A stretch of 64,000 nucleotides of DNA from assembly GCA_000507305.1 (NCBI GenBank), contig DF240886.1, forward strand, positions 33,137-97,136, read 5' to 3'. A program made the translations under genes and the position numbers. This DNA is from Breviolum minutum Mf 1.05b.01. Its lineage: Eukaryota > Sar > Dinophyceae > Suessiales > Symbiodiniaceae. The notes under the pieces were generated by a model that made no database searches, was not told the DNA's origin, and saw nothing but the letters and a program-made list of their open reading frames with translations. Below, piece by piece: positions 45,390 through 59,205 of this stretch (positions are counted from its first letter, which is position 1; every line of letters begins with the position of its first letter).

Positions 45390-48300
45390 TCTCCAGTGTT
45401 TTACTTGCCCATCCCAATTTGGTGGCAACTCACAACTCAGGCACCTACACGTACGTGGACGATTCAATTATCCGTTTCACCCCGGTTGCGCAAGCGCAAT
45501 CGCTTTGCCCAAGCAAAGCCACACTGCTTTGAAGGCCATCCTGCTATCTTTCCCAAGAAAATTCTACATAAACAGAAAGACCCCCAAAGGCACAAGAGTT
45601 GATTCTCAAAACAAAAACACCAAATCACCAAATTGGCAAATCATATGAAATTGATTCACAAGTCATCAGCTGCTGTCAGTGGCTATTTCAGGAGTCACAG
45701 GAAACCCGAAGTGACCTGGTCTCCCTTGGCGAAGCCAGGGGAGGCAGGGGGGGCAAGAAGTCGCACCAGCGAAGCGCCACAGACTTGGGCAATTGCACCT
45801 GAAAAGTCAACGGAGAAATGAGGAAAACATGGGCCAAACCCTGTTGGAGAGGCCAATTTTTTTTGGTGTCACAGCTGGAACAGGTGATTCTGGGGTTTAT
45901 GGGGTTGCCGTTTGTTTTTGAATCAAAATGCGAATGGAGGGGTTGTAACAGTGTAAAGCCTATTGTAATTAGTAATCATGCTGGTACTGGTAGCTTGTTT
46001 ATTTGTAGCTCGAATGGGTTTTGCAATCAACGTGCCCCTTTTGAGGTTTGTCAACACGAATAAGGATAGGAGACCCAGGTGCCCGTAGAATTTGACGATG
46101 CGAGGTCGGGTGACAAGGCCCTGGCCATAGCCGGGGAGGCTCATGGTGAAGTTCGACAAAGCCTGTGGTTGGGCTCCTGGTTCTATGCCTTTTTAGAGAA
46201 AATTTCGCAACAAATTGTACATGTGAAAGATATAGATGTGCCTTCTAGAATGTGTCTTTGCAATCTTATAATATTGCTTGGTATATAGAATATATGTACG
46301 TGTGTATATATATATATGTACGTGTATATGAATATAAAGAAGATATACTATAAGTATCAATGTATTATTGTCATATCATAAAAACCAATACTTTTCAATC
46401 CCATTGGATTCGCATCACATGGCACTACATGGCATCCACCCTCCGAGGGCCACATTGGATCCATCCTTTGGAGGTGGGAGTTTCATCAAAGCATCAGGTG
46501 GATGTCGTTACTGTATGTCTGTATGACTTTAATCCATAGGAAACGTGGAGAGTTGTTTTTTTGTTCCATCAAAAATGCCTTCAATCCACATAGGCATAGA
46601 TGACTTATGAATACTGACTTGAATGGTCAAAAGATGAGAGTATGGCTCAGCTGAAAAAGTGAACATATTGGCATTGGACCAACTTTGGATGCTACCCCAC
46701 AGAAAAACAACCAAACATATCTAATTGTCAAGATTACAACGTCATTATTTCAAGAACAACGATTGTTTTGCAGCTGCATGTCACACCTTTTAGGTGATGT
46801 GCGAAGCCGCGATGGGAATGACAGCACGGTTGGGGGACACAGTCTGAACCATTGCTGTTGAGTTCTGACAGAAACCATGGCTCCCTGTCAGCCATGTTGG
46901 GAAGATCCAGGCTGGAGAGATTGATGCCGCCCTTCGCGAGGCAGGTCAACATGCTCCAAATGCCTTGGTAACAAACACAAATCGCTTCCCTTGAGACAGA
47001 AGTCTAGTTTTCGAGAAACTTTCTCATGATTTGTTTTTTGTGTGGTAAGTTGGCCTTCAAGAAAGCAGTAGGACTTGCCAATCTTGGCGAATGCTTATCC
47101 AACGCTCAGTCCAACGCTTCTGACTTCTGATCATCGACAAATCCTGGGGAAAACTGACCTTCACACATTTTCGCAAGGTCAGCAAAAGCACATTGGAAAC
47201 AGAAAGCCACTTGGCCTGACTGCAAGCGAAAGTTTGGACGTTTTCAAAGGAACCGGTTTTGCTTACATGGTCACATATAGTCTATAGTATCATCATGTAT
47301 CATCAGCATAAGTTTGTCAGTATGCTTGTTTGTCCCTTCTCAACGTACCCCCTTGTTGACATATGACATGGACCGCGCCCTCTGCCCGCCTCATAGCTTT
47401 TTGAAGCTACAGCAGGACAGCTGCACACCCTAACGTATCTATCCTGTGCTGATAAGCCGTCAGTCATAAACATCCAGAAGCCATGATCAGCTGATGTACG
47501 TTCCGCCAGACTGGTACCCTGAAGATTCCATGGAGTTGGATGCGGTCTTGGCACAGGACTCTGGTTGTTTGGGCATGGCATGGTGCGATTTGAAGAAGCT
47601 AATAGACAACAAGCAACAAGAGCAAAATCTTTGCAATAGGATCGTCAATAAGGATCAATAATGCATTTTTTCTTCGACAAAATTGTTCTTCCTATTGTAT
47701 GCTGTGAGAGCGTGCTGGACCCTAGCAGGCACAAACTCCAGAAGACGCCTCCCACACCCCCAGCCCTAAAGTCTCTAATAAGATCAGAGTTGAATATTTG
47801 GCAAAATACATGCATGACACAGTCTTATCTATTTTGCAAACCCATATTCATGGCAATATCACAGATCATGTGCAGAATGTGTTAGTAAAGTGCGGTATGG
47901 TGGTTCATGCCAATCTCCTTGATATAAAATGTCTATTATATACCTCCCATTCCTTTCATCAACCCCTCAATGCAGAACTTGATACCCATTTCGATGTGCT
48001 AGAGGTCCGAGCTTGAGCTTGGATACTGTCTGTGTAGTATGGGCACATATGTATGACATCACAAAAATACGTACATAGAGGATTCATACAGAATTGATTC
48101 AAACATGCCCTTCTATGTTCAATGCAGGAGTTGGGTCTCGTTGAGAGTGTTAGATGTAGGGATGCCATGGGATGTGGCAAGGTGGGTGACAGTGGACTGT
48201 TGGTCAATCCAATGTGGCCTTTCAGATCGTTTTTCGGGAGGGACAGCAGGGACAGCCATTTGTTCCAAGGTCGCCTGCCAGAAAAAAGCGTGTTGCAGGA

Positions 48301-51300
48301 CTGCGATGGGATTGGTTGGCAACTTCTGCCATTTTGGACCAGTAGTTCTTTGTTTTGTACCTTTTTCTGCCATGTTGATTCTGTCATGTTGAAACAAGGT
48401 GACAGGTGGGTGGATCATGATGATGCATCCGAGTCCCAAGAAATTGTGAGTTTTGGGCTTTGCTGGTTCCCAGGCCATCTGCTCGCAACAGCTGCAGCCT
48501 CGAGAGTTTGGGAATAGATCAAGCTTTGTAGTAGAGTCTAGTTACCAGAGAAACTCTGATCTAACTAACTACCAGCCAATGAATTCGTGGGACTGGAACA
48601 AGTAAATGTGAGGCGAACACATGCTATAGATCAACAGGCAATCATGCACATGACGCAGAATCACACGCCGAGATAGCAATCACATGCATACGCGCAATAC
48701 ATGACATTCATACACAAATGTCTACATGCACATGTGGTAACGACGAGACTCAGTCTCAATCAGGGCACTGTCAGATAATTTGGAGATTTTGGTCAAACTT
48801 GAACTCCGGTTTTTGAGCCTTTTTGACGGCCAAGGCTCAAAAACCCCATCATGCGTTTGGACGTTTTTTTGGACGAGGACGTTCCGGACTTTCCCTTCGC
48901 AAAGGCCAGTGTTGCAGAATGTGAATCATTGAAACGGAACGCTGAGAGGACCTTAAGGCTTTCTATTTTGCACCTTAGACATGCTTTAAACATCCCTCAC
49001 ATGAGGTGTAAATGATTCAGAAATTCCAGGTTGCCTTTTCAAGATGGATGTGGGTGATGTGGGATGTTTTGGTGAACATAAACTCTCACCTCGGTGCCTG
49101 GGTCGCTTGAGGTTCATTTGACAGCCGCATAAGACCTGAGCAACGCCAGTGGTTGGGTGAAGGGTGACGAACAAGAAAGCCACTTAGCAGTGATATGCTG
49201 AGCTACCCAACAAGCTGTCTCTCTAGCTCTCTATTCTTGTTTGGACGGTTTCCAAGGCATGGTGTTTTGGGAGTGGTCAAGGCTTTCCATGGCTTTTTTA
49301 TCCTTCACCACCACTGTGGTTTTTTAGATAAGGCTCGAGCAGGACCTCAAAAATCCGACAGGTGTGAGGCCTGCTCAGTCGCAGGGGCTTCTCACGGGAT
49401 TTAGCAGGCATCCTTCCGGATTTAGCAAACATGCCCAAATGATGTTCAAACATATGAAACATCTCTATGAAACCACGGTCTTATATAAATCTTTCAAAAA
49501 AAAGGAGCAATGAACAAGAATATCTGAGATGCTTTTCATGCCTGTTGATTTTCCCACTGAGAGTGCCATGACGTACCTGCACGCTTTAGAGATCTCGGGT
49601 GGTCTCCATCGGACCCATGTCACATACAACTGCCCGTACTTCCTCAAGAAACGCCAAGCCAAAGACCTATGACCTACCGTAGATACTGTACCGTTTTCAC
49701 AGACACCGCTGCAGATTTGTATGCACAAAATTACCCTGGAGATTTACATTGTGTCAATTCGGTAAGAAACAACATATGTAACATGCGACATCAGATGCAC
49801 ACAGAGACATATGAAATCATTACTGTATATACTCACGAACAACACATTTGTGCCCAAGCGGTACCTTGACTTACAAAAATTGGGAGCGAAAGAGCCATCT
49901 CCAAAATCATTCAAAAAATAGATGTCATCACGCATCTTTTTGGGTAGAGAAGAGGGCTGTGCCAGACTCTTCCAGGGCCCATGAGACTGCTGGGTTCTCA
50001 ATAGGCCGCTGTTTGTCCGTCGGATCCATCCTAAGTGGCACTTCGTTTGACGAAGATGAAAGCATGGAGTGATTTTTGGCGAGGTCATGGCCAGTGTGTT
50101 TTGATATGTTTCCACATCGAACTGGAAATTGATTGAATATTGAATTGCCATGAGAAATGGTCGTATAATGTCTTATATCTCTTATCATGCTCTCTGCTCT
50201 CTTATCATTAACGTATCATAAATGCTTCTGCGTGCGTGATTGTGCCGCCAATCATGGCCCATCCCACCTGGTGCAAAGGTGTTCTGATGGCACGGCGTGA
50301 GCTTTGGCAGGTTTCACGCAACATTAGTGACAGTGACAACAGGATCTTTGTTGCAATGAGACCCGAGAAGCAAGCTTTTGGCCTCAGATTTTGGGTACTT
50401 TTTGTGCCCCGTGTACAGCTGATTGCCAAAAGCTTCTTTTGACTTTCAAGCCTTTCAAACTCCGAATTCGTCAATGCCAACCTTCTGAACGGTGCTTTCC
50501 TGGGATTTTGGATGACCTGATGGAGATTCCAACATATTCGATCCAGGAATTGCTGTCAGGGGGTGCTAGGACAGACACGCATCTTGAAGGGGAAATCCCT
50601 TCTTCGGTGCTGAAGCTGCCGAAGAATTCAGGATACACAGCTTGGGGGCCCGAGCTCCACAGGCTTTAAAGGTGACACAGGCCGCAATGACGCGCAGTTG
50701 TTTGTTGGAATTTGAAGAAGGATGATTTTCCAGTGCTGTGTTACTTTTCCTTAACAGTGGATCTTGATTGAAGTTGCCAAGGGCTAATTGGGGATGTCGC
50801 AAATTTTGCAGAACCTCGAAGTACCCTACCTAAAAACGCTTCATTTTATGATGGGAAATCCTTGCCGGATTTTAGGGACCCAGGTTTGTGATATAGATTC
50901 CAGAGCCTTTAAGGCAAGTTTTGAAGTAGAAAACTCTGTTCTTTTTCATGCGGCTTGTGGATGCGTGTGGTAGTTAGATGTTTTCGGTGCATGTAGATAG
51001 CTCGATGTTGGATAGGTGTAGGAAATGGCCAGAAGGCAGGCATTCTGAAGTGTTTTTTCAATGCCCAGCTTCACGGTGGACTTGATGCCATGAGACTATG
51101 TCAATGGATAGCAACTAGTTGTGCTTTCTAGAGGTGCCAAACAGTGTGAACAAAGTCGAGCATGCAGCAAAAGGAGGGGGTAATAAGTTTCTTTAATGAG
51201 AGACACTTCCAGATGGGGGTGAATGGCACCAGCATCTTTTGATCTGAATGCCTAGCCAATCATGGCTGACTCTTGGTCATTCGCTGCGACGATAGCTTGC

Positions 51301-51900
51301 GGTAGTGGCGCCCAAGATTGTAAGACACGCGAAAATGTGAGGCATGTTCCGGGTTTGCGAGCTGCATCTAGCTGTTCAGTTTCACAAAATGTTTGACCCA
51401 AGGGCTTTGTTGTATTAGTGCATGGTGGCGGATCGCAGGGCAGATGTTTGAAACCACGTCTAGAATCCGAATCCATCGGGCTCGATGCTTCTACGGTAGC
51501 TCCGAGATGATCCTTAGGGGAGAAGATGGGGACAGGAAAGAAGTTGAGCACGCAAAGCATAGAGAGTCAAAGTCCCTCCTGTTGTTGCTGTGTGCACAGT
51601 GTGCATTCTAGGTAGTTTTAGCATACACAATCATTTCAGAGGCGAGCCTCCAGCTCATTTGAACTATAATAATTTGTCATTTAGACTGACCACTTGCAAT
51701 AAAAAACTCCCCAACATACTGGTGGCCAGTTTTTTCGCACCTTCTTTCCGAAATAACGCTTTCTTACTACAAACCCTTGTTGCTGGGTTGGGGTGTGGTT
51801 GACTGGTCATGATGTGACCTCAACTCGGAGAGCTGTTTTCTTTCGACGTGAGATTTAAGTGAAGTCCTTGAGCTCAATGGGTGGCTGAGAAAGAATACTA
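45390..51900 (+). CDS. Scattered exons of one or more unrecognised genes
   Basis: Isolated segments that look coding: near 45400 (VLLAHPNLVATHNSGTYTYV and DDSIIRFTP), 46080 (VPVEFDDARSGDKALAIAG), 46890 (IQAGEIDAALREAGQHAPNA), 47490 (YVPPDWYPEDSMELDAVLAQ), 49530 (MLFMPVDFPTESAMTYLHAL) and 50450 (LDDLMEIPTYSIQELLSGG). They start after AG|G or end at GT/GC donors, but I could not join them with confidence or assign a family. The rest of the interval (for example 48500-49500, rich in TA runs and short frames) shows nothing I can support. They may belong to the preceding gene, to a separate gene, or to decayed copies. Confidence 0.35.
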
Positions 51901-51909
51901 AGTTGATAC

Positions 51910-51924
51910 GATTCAAAATTTCAG
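51910..51924 (+). promoter_or_regulatory. Probable trans-splice acceptor of the oxygenase gene
   Basis: ATTCAAAATTTCAG precedes GAGGGCGTTGCCGCC and ATG 51940. The AG lies 15 bases before the start codon, which fits a spliced-leader acceptor with a very short 5' UTR, and GCCGCC before ATG is a favourable start context. Confidence 0.45.
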
Positions 51925-51939
51925 GAGGGCGTTGCCGCC

Positions 51940-54900
51940 ATGTCAGCGTTTGCAGCTAAAACACAAGATGATGATGTTGCAGCGGCGAGGGCCAAGCTAG
52001 CGGCAATGCGCCAGTCCTTGGCAGGGCTCAAGCAACATCAAGTGCTGGGCTGAGACGCTGAGATTGAACGGCATGGCACAGAATCTTCATTAAGAGTTCT
52101 CCTCGCAGTCGCAGAAGGACGATTATACCTCGGTAACTCACAAAATACCTGACCCAGACTTGGCAAGAAATGATGCAAATCTTTCCATGAGGGCCATGGG
52201 GTCATAGACTCGCAGCTATTTTCCTTGACAGGCGCGACTTGAAGTGGCATGTCAGAAGGCGCAGGAGAACGAGACATCCTTAAAGAAGGAGCTCGGCGAA
52301 TTGCTGGACCAGATGGAAAAGGTGGGCCAGTGGTCCTATTCACGCAGCATAACAACACAACAGGACCAAATATGACATACCGTAAGCAATGTATAACATA
52401 AAAGTGAGATTAAATTGACTAAAGCAATGTATAGGCATAAGCCAGAAGATAACAACCCTATCCTTTTTCAAAGTAGCCACATTTATGAAGAGATAGAAGC
52501 ACTATTCACTATTCCTCGGCCGAAGCCAAAGGTGAAGCTGGAGAGGGAGGATATTGAGGGTCTCTTCTATTCGGATGAAGGCAGGGTTTCACCAGTGATT
52601 TGCATGTAAAGGGGAGAAGCTCTAATTGTAACAACGCAAGCTCACGATTTGTTTTTGAAATTGCAAGAAAAAGGTGTCTTTTCCCGGTTTCTTCATGTGT
52701 TTTCTTTGTGAAACTTGCTTTTCTTAAATCCCAATTCTTGAGATGTTTATTCCATCCCCATTCACTCTGCAGGCTTTGGCCCATGGGAGACACAGTTCCG
52801 ACGTCTCTGGAAGCCTAACGCTTTGCCAAGGGCATCCCAGCCTTTACCAAACATTAAGGAGGTGCCATGAAATTGCTGGTTGGGCGGATCGGGTAGTGCC
52901 ATGGTACATTCGGGTACTGTAGATGTCCGGAATCCTTTGAGGGGTTGAGTTCCTAGTCTCCAAGTTTCCAGCTGTTCAACCCCAACCGGGATTTTCCAAC
53001 CGGGAAAAAGGTGTCCTTTGGTGGGGCACATCTGCATGGTTTCCAGATGTGTAGCACTCCAGTGGCTCTGTGGCTTCCGAACTTTGCCACGGCGAAGGCT
53101 GGTTGGGAGCGTAGGAAAGAAGGTGAAAAAAAAAACATGACCTGCATGGAACATTTCAAGGGATCTTTTCGTTTTTCAATTGGGTTAAAAACCATGAACA
53201 AAAACCCATGGAAAACTTTCATCTTGGAAGTTCCAGCCTGCACCCAGGAATGTGAGCAACTCATCGAGCTGGGCTTTCGAACTTGCAAGTGCCCAGGGGA
53301 GCGGTGGCTTTTTTCCGTAACAAAAACATAGGGCCTTTTCGTTATGGGGTTCTCAGGGGTGCAATGCCAGAAACTTGATGCTGGAAGCAACACTGGAATG
53401 TCGAAACATTAGTTTATTTGCCTTGTATTATACATATATACATTTATACATTATATATATATATTATATGCACATTGTATATACACATCCACGAAGGTTG
53501 AAGGTGGCCCGGTAGGTGATTTTCAACTCTGTTCATCGGAGAGTCCTCACCGTAGTGCCGTGATTTTGTCCCTCGGTTGTGGCAGGCGCCACAACGCAGA
53601 TGCGCAAGCAATGCAGCGTGTGTCTAGTGAACCTGCACGTGAAGAGCTTCGTGGTGTGGCTACAGCATCTCTTCAGGTGGAGAAGCTGATAGGGTAGAGT
53701 CGTGGCTCATTAAAATGCTGAAGGTTTGAAGCTGAAGATACTGTACTGTATGTGATGTGATTTGATGTGATTTGGCGTCTTCGGCATTTTTGCCTTGTGA
53801 ACTCTTTTTTGCTCAGTTTCGTGTTTTTCTGGTCCCTTGCAAGGGTTCACCCTTCACAACCACTGGACTCCCACTGCACGAATACGCCTGGTTTTCAAGT
53901 TCACATCTTCTCAACCGACATGGGACTAGCTTTGACGCGGGGCAATGCTGCAATTGTATATGTAATTTGATCCTGGACCTGCAAGAAAGGCATGCTCATG
54001 GGATCTGTTTGTAATGTTGCGATCGTAGTAACTACTTGTCCTCTTGTGCTTTGTCACTTGGGACTGGGATGTTCAGGATCAACGTGATGCTGCCCATTTA
54101 TAGTCAAAAGACTGATCAACTGATCAAGAAAGACATGAAAAAATAGGACAACCGCATGTATCTCCCTAATTCGCTATCCTTCTCAATATCCAAATTTTGT
54201 TTGTTTTGGTTTCTCATTGGCAGAGGTGGACCGGCTCAGTGGTTCAGACCACATCTTGATGTCAGAGATGCAGCAAAGAGTTGCTGCCCTCACAGGCATT
54301 CCGGTGCACGCCGATGATGCTGGGCATGGTGGTTTGGGCAAGTGATTCCGTTTTTTGGGGGCAGTTGCCGAGATACGGGGCAGTCGTGCCTGTTGGACAG
54401 GCAAAACTGTTCTAATATGACTATAATATTTGATGACTATTTTTCATCTCGGATGTCGACACTGGCTACTGGCTAGCGTCTTTGGTGTCAAGGCTGTTTG
54501 TGTAGAGGGCCTCTGGTACAAGTGCTGTCCGTTGAGGAGGAGCTTGTTAAATCAAAATCAATGATTTAATCGAGATAGAAAAAAAATAAATCAATCTATC
54601 AGGTTGGTCAAGAGAGTTTCTGCGTTGACAAACGCCTGGTCTTGTCAAACAGAAGAAATCCAGTGCTCAGCTCAGTTAGCTGAGGAAATCAATCCCTTCC
54701 TCAAGTTTGATCAACCAGCTGGAGTCGACCTACAAGGACTTCTTTTCAGATGCACTCATAGTGGAAAATACTTCCTTGCATCAGTGGGGAATCTAAGCTG
54801 ATTACATTAGAGGAATGCCCTCGGACGATTAATAACCTCTTACATTGTTCTGTTCGATGCACCTGCACGCTCATTCATTCCTGGGGGCAGGTTGCCTATG

Positions 54901-57080
54901 CGGGAATGATTGAGGAGGAATCACTGCGGTAAAAACTCCATGACACCTACAGTGAATCGACAGGAGACGACATGAGCATTGGGCTGCACTTGGATGTGAA
55001 TGGTGGCCGACCGTACTGCATTTGTTCGGTCATCATTTACTTGAATGACGTGCCTTGGACGTAAATTGGCATGAGTTGGCATGATCAATTTGCTTGGATG
55101 ACTGTTGGTAGTGGTCCATCCCTCACATAGATGGATCTTCTTCCGCAATGCCAACCTAAAATCAAAAAGCCGTTTGCTCATTACACAATTTGCATAAAGA
55201 CCCTGCCACTGCCACCCAACGATGCTAGTTTACTAGGTTTTGGTGATGGTTTTTGTGGCAATCCCAACACCTACATCCAACCAACACTAAGGTGGAGGGC
55301 GGCCGCACCGTCTTCCCTTGTGCCACGTCCAACACGATGGCCCAGCGATGTGCTGACCTGGGCCAAGTCCTGGCCAGCCTCTTGGCGCCACGGAAGGTCA
55401 TGTTTGGTGCGGCTCGAGAGAGTATATGAAGGACAATCCAACCCAATGATTGGATAGGTACTGATACAGTTTGGGTATCCAATGAAGTTGACATTCATAC
55501 ATACATAATATACATATATATATAATATATACATGCAGAGTAAGAGGTAGAGGAATCTACAAGACAAGGGAAAACAAACATCTGGAGTGTAGAAGAACTG
55601 AGGGTGAGATGGAGAAGAGACCTCACCAGAGGCAGAAGTACTGAGATCCTTTATTCATCTATCTATCCATCTATTGATCCATCCATCTACCTATCCATTG
55701 CATGTCCAGACTATGCTCTTGAGGTGCGGGTTATACGCACACCAGCCATTCCTCAGCCAGAGAGGCCTTGGGAGAGGAGGCCGGTCGCCGGTAGTTTCCC
55801 ACCTTTCCTTTTCCATCCTTTCCCACGTAGAAAAAGACATTTTGAAAGCCACCCCTTGGCCCTTGGATTTTTCATGCCACAGACCTTTTCAGGAGACAAA
55901 CAGAACGTGGAAAACCCCACCTTTCCCAAAGCACCTTTTGGATGATTGATTTTCCAAGTGCTTTAGGCCTCGGAGCTGGTGAAACATAGCATGGAGGAAT
56001 GTGGACTCAGGACGGAAAGTGGCTGGGCCGAGGGCGACCGGCCGTAGTTATAAGGAAGCAATTCCATGCAATTCGTGTATATGTAAATGTACCAAGAGAT
56101 TTATACAGTATACATGTCAACGTGAACAGACAAGTGAACTTATACATCCTTCTATCACATCCTTCAAGGTTTGATTGCTAAATGGCCTTTGACACTCTGG
56201 TGCATCCTGAGCTCATCCCGCATCACACCACATATTCCAATCCTTCGATTTTGACCCACCAGTCTGCGAGGGTGTCGCCTTTTCGTGGCAGCGCCTTCTG
56301 GTTTTTTACCTTAAATGATGATGGGCACTTTGATGGTTCCTCATGGCATGGTGGTGCAGCAGTGGCTGGAGACTTGGGGATACTTGGCCTCACACATCCC
56401 TGTGGCACAGGCTCAAGATGTTTCAATTGAAGAGATAGCAAAATGCATCAGCAATCTGTAAGACCCAAAACGGAAAGGACAAGCCTCCCTAAACAAATTC
56501 CAGATTTTCGATTCCAACTCCAATCCCACCTATATGTCCACCTGTATTCTCAATTTTGGTCGATGAACACCCCAGTCTCTAGGTGGCCTTTGCCTTTGGC
56601 TCAACAGAAAGCCTAGTGCATCACAGCAAAGACTCAATCTACCCTTACAACTAGGTCTATGAGTCTATGATATTTTGATCAATCTTCATTTTCCTCATGT
56701 TCTGTAGACACCAGTACAAGAAATGCTCCGTTCTCCTTGCCTTTGAAATGCTCTAAGGAAGTGGACCCTGCAAATTTTCAAGGCAGGGGGACAGGATCTC
56801 GGTGAAGCCTGTAAAGGAAAGATCCATCACACGAGTCAAAAAAACACACATCAACACTACTACAGACTAAAAAGACATCCACAAAAACATCCATTTTCAA
56901 GCATACACAAAAATTATCTACCAAAAAATTTCCTGAGTTTTCCATATGGGTGTTTCCAAAAGTAGTGGTACCCCAATCTTTGAATTTCCCAGGAGGTACC
57001 TCTGCCACAGCGGTGGGACTCGGAGCTCCCTGAGTTCTGTGCCAAGCTTCGTCAACGAGCTCAGCACCGAGCTTAGCAGG
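51940..57080 (+). CDS. 2OG-Fe(II) oxygenase (prolyl 4-hydroxylase-like) with coiled-coil N-terminus and an in-frame TAA
   Basis: ATG 51940 opens exon 51940-52041 (MSAFAAKTQDDDVAAARAKL), joined in phase to 52232-52321 (ENETSLKKELGELLDQMEK); both are coiled coil. Further exons: about 53586 (HNADAQAMQRVSSEPAREEL), 54227 (LMSEMQQRVAALTGIPVHAD), 54891-55049 and 55292-55395. The last two carry the catalytic signature: GLHLDVNGGRPYC gives the HxD iron ligands (codons 54984 and 54990), then IIYLND joins VEGGRTVFPCATSN. The exon near 56265 has RGSAFWFFTLNDDG and SWHGG, the distal His ligand. A terminal exon near 56993 encodes PLPQRWDSELPEFCAKLRQ and stops. The family hydroxylates proline or other substrates using 2-oxoglutarate, O2 and Fe2+. 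An in-frame TAA at 54930-54932, upstream of HxD, interrupts ESLR-KLHDTYSES, so the copy may be a pseudogene, or an unseen splice or read-through removes it. Confidence 0.72.
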
Positions 57081-59205
57081 GTGGGAAATCCATGGGATTT
57101 TCATGGAAATCATTGTGCTTTGGGGGTTTTGCATGTTGACATATATATGTTTTCTTAGGTTTTCTGTTTTTTGCTTAGTTTGTGTTCTATGTTTTACATA
57201 TCAATGTTTTTGTTTCATGTTTGTTGATCTACTTCATTGATGCTTTGATGATCTTGTTTCATGAAAAATGTTTGAATCTATGGTATACAGTGTTATATTG
57301 TATATCCATTGATTGATGTGTGCGCAATTATTTTTGAGAATGAATAATGAATTGATTTGTTCATAGTCGATGATTTCCTTAGTACGAAGATGTTTGTACA
57401 TCATAGAATCATAGGGCGATAGGACCTCACTAGTTCGGGCTGCTTCCAATCCCCGAAGCTGCAACTTCGAAGCTAAGGACTGGAGATTCAGGAAGCCAAC
57501 GGTAAGGACATCTTAAAACAATGCTTAGCCAGGAACTGAACACGGCAACAGCATAGACATAGCCGCTAGCCATCAACAAAGATGGCGATGGTGAAAGATG
57601 ATGAAGCTTCAAGAACCTCAAGACTTTCACCCCGGCGATGGGAGCAGATGCCACTGGTCATATCCCAAGCTGAAGCAGAAGAGGATTGGTATTTCGCGAA
57701 TACTGGTATGTTCCAAAACCGAGATGACAAGAGCACAACGAAATTCGCCAAGCACAGCGTTTTAAAAAAGTTCCACACTGATTTTGGGCGAGGGCAATTA
57801 TGATTTTCAAGATCAGAATATGTCGAAAAATCAACGCTGAAGGGCATGCAGTGTGCGTGATTAGAACTTGTTCGCTTTTTGTTTGTCGCACAGTCATTTT
57901 GGACCAAATAGGAAGAAAGCAGCGTTCGTCCTCGTTGGGATGGAGCCATATAGAGATGGAAACACGACGTGAAAATCGAATTCTTAAACATTGAAAAAAA
58001 AACACGTCGCAGTGAAGGACATATGATATAAATTGGGTCAGTTTCAACCTTACTCTGAATTCAAATGGGTTGCATGTTGCACCTGAAGTTCTAATTTTGA
58101 GTGAAACTTTTTTTTTTGCGAAAAATCTTGGCTTCACCCAACGGGAGACCTTTCGAGAAAAAGTCTCGGCCAAGCCGCCAAAAGATGCGCATCATTGTGC
58201 CAGAGGCCAGGTTGCTAGGGGGTGAAATTCCATCCGGTGTAAGCGGTAAACGGGCCTTAAAAATCCTCATCCAAACAACGATGCTCCGAACATGTCGCGG
58301 TGCTCAGGGAGAAAACACCTGCAGTTGTGCTTCAGAGACCTGTAGCTTGGTCTCAGATGTTTTTTGGCCTTATGCTTGTGCAGCTGAGTGAAACATTGAC
58401 CTGCCATGAAATGTGGTTACTTTATGTCATCTTATGTCTCTTGGTTTCATGTTACTTGCTGCCAGCGTTGAAGCTCAGCCACCATTCTACCAATGCCAAA
58501 GAGCTAGCAATGCCTCAATGTTGCAACCCTAATAACCAAGGCGAGGTGTGTCATGGTCGAAAGGTTATCGGATCTTTACTCGGTCAGTTGGAGGCTGGGC
58601 AAACTTGGCAACGGCCAGGGACTGGTTGCGAGGGTGTCTGGTTTGTGACATGTGGGATGGGTTCACGGTTTGGTAAAGACATTGTACATTTATGGAACCT
58701 AGGCGTTTTTTGCACGGTGGATAAGCGGTAGGGGAGGGTCCGGGCAATTTCCCTCTGTTTGACAGACAGCACCTGTTGATCCGGATGCTGGGCAGCAGCT
58801 GCTGGCTATGTCCCTTTGGTTTGCACTTGGCCTTGTCATGGCAGATCATGGACGGTCATGGCACAGTAGAACAGTCCACAAGGAAGCAAAGAGGTTGGTT
58901 GCCATGGCCATGATGAGATCCAGATAACTAAGGCTCCAACCCATGCAGAGTGAGTGGCTTTGGAATGGCACCTTGGATGGCTTTGCATCGCCAACAAGTG
59001 AGAGTTATGTTGTTCATTTTGGAGCTCTTTGAAGCTCTTTGAAGGGAAGGTGCCTATACCCTCTTGGAAAGTTGTCATGTTGCATATGATTTAGTATTCA
59101 CCAGCATTCTCAGATCAATCCTCAACTTGCAAAGTAAAGCCCAAGAAGCTCAAACCTCCTGGCTGATGCAGCAAAAAACAACTTGTGTGTGGTGTCCAAG
59201 GAGAG
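57081..59205. other. Interval with few coding signals
   Basis: Mostly AT-rich sequence with short frames. The frame at 57582-57803 is open and charged but matches no family. Around 58270-58400 two overlapping frames look partly protein-like (PAVVLQRPVAWSQMFFGLM in one), and this could be a transmembrane-bearing exon, but no neighbours support it. I annotate no gene here. Confidence 0.4.

Noticed and set aside
53011-53331. 106-codon frame between oxygenase exons
   Set aside because: Protein-like in part, but without AG|G borders and not alignable with the oxygenase fold; treated as intron sequence.
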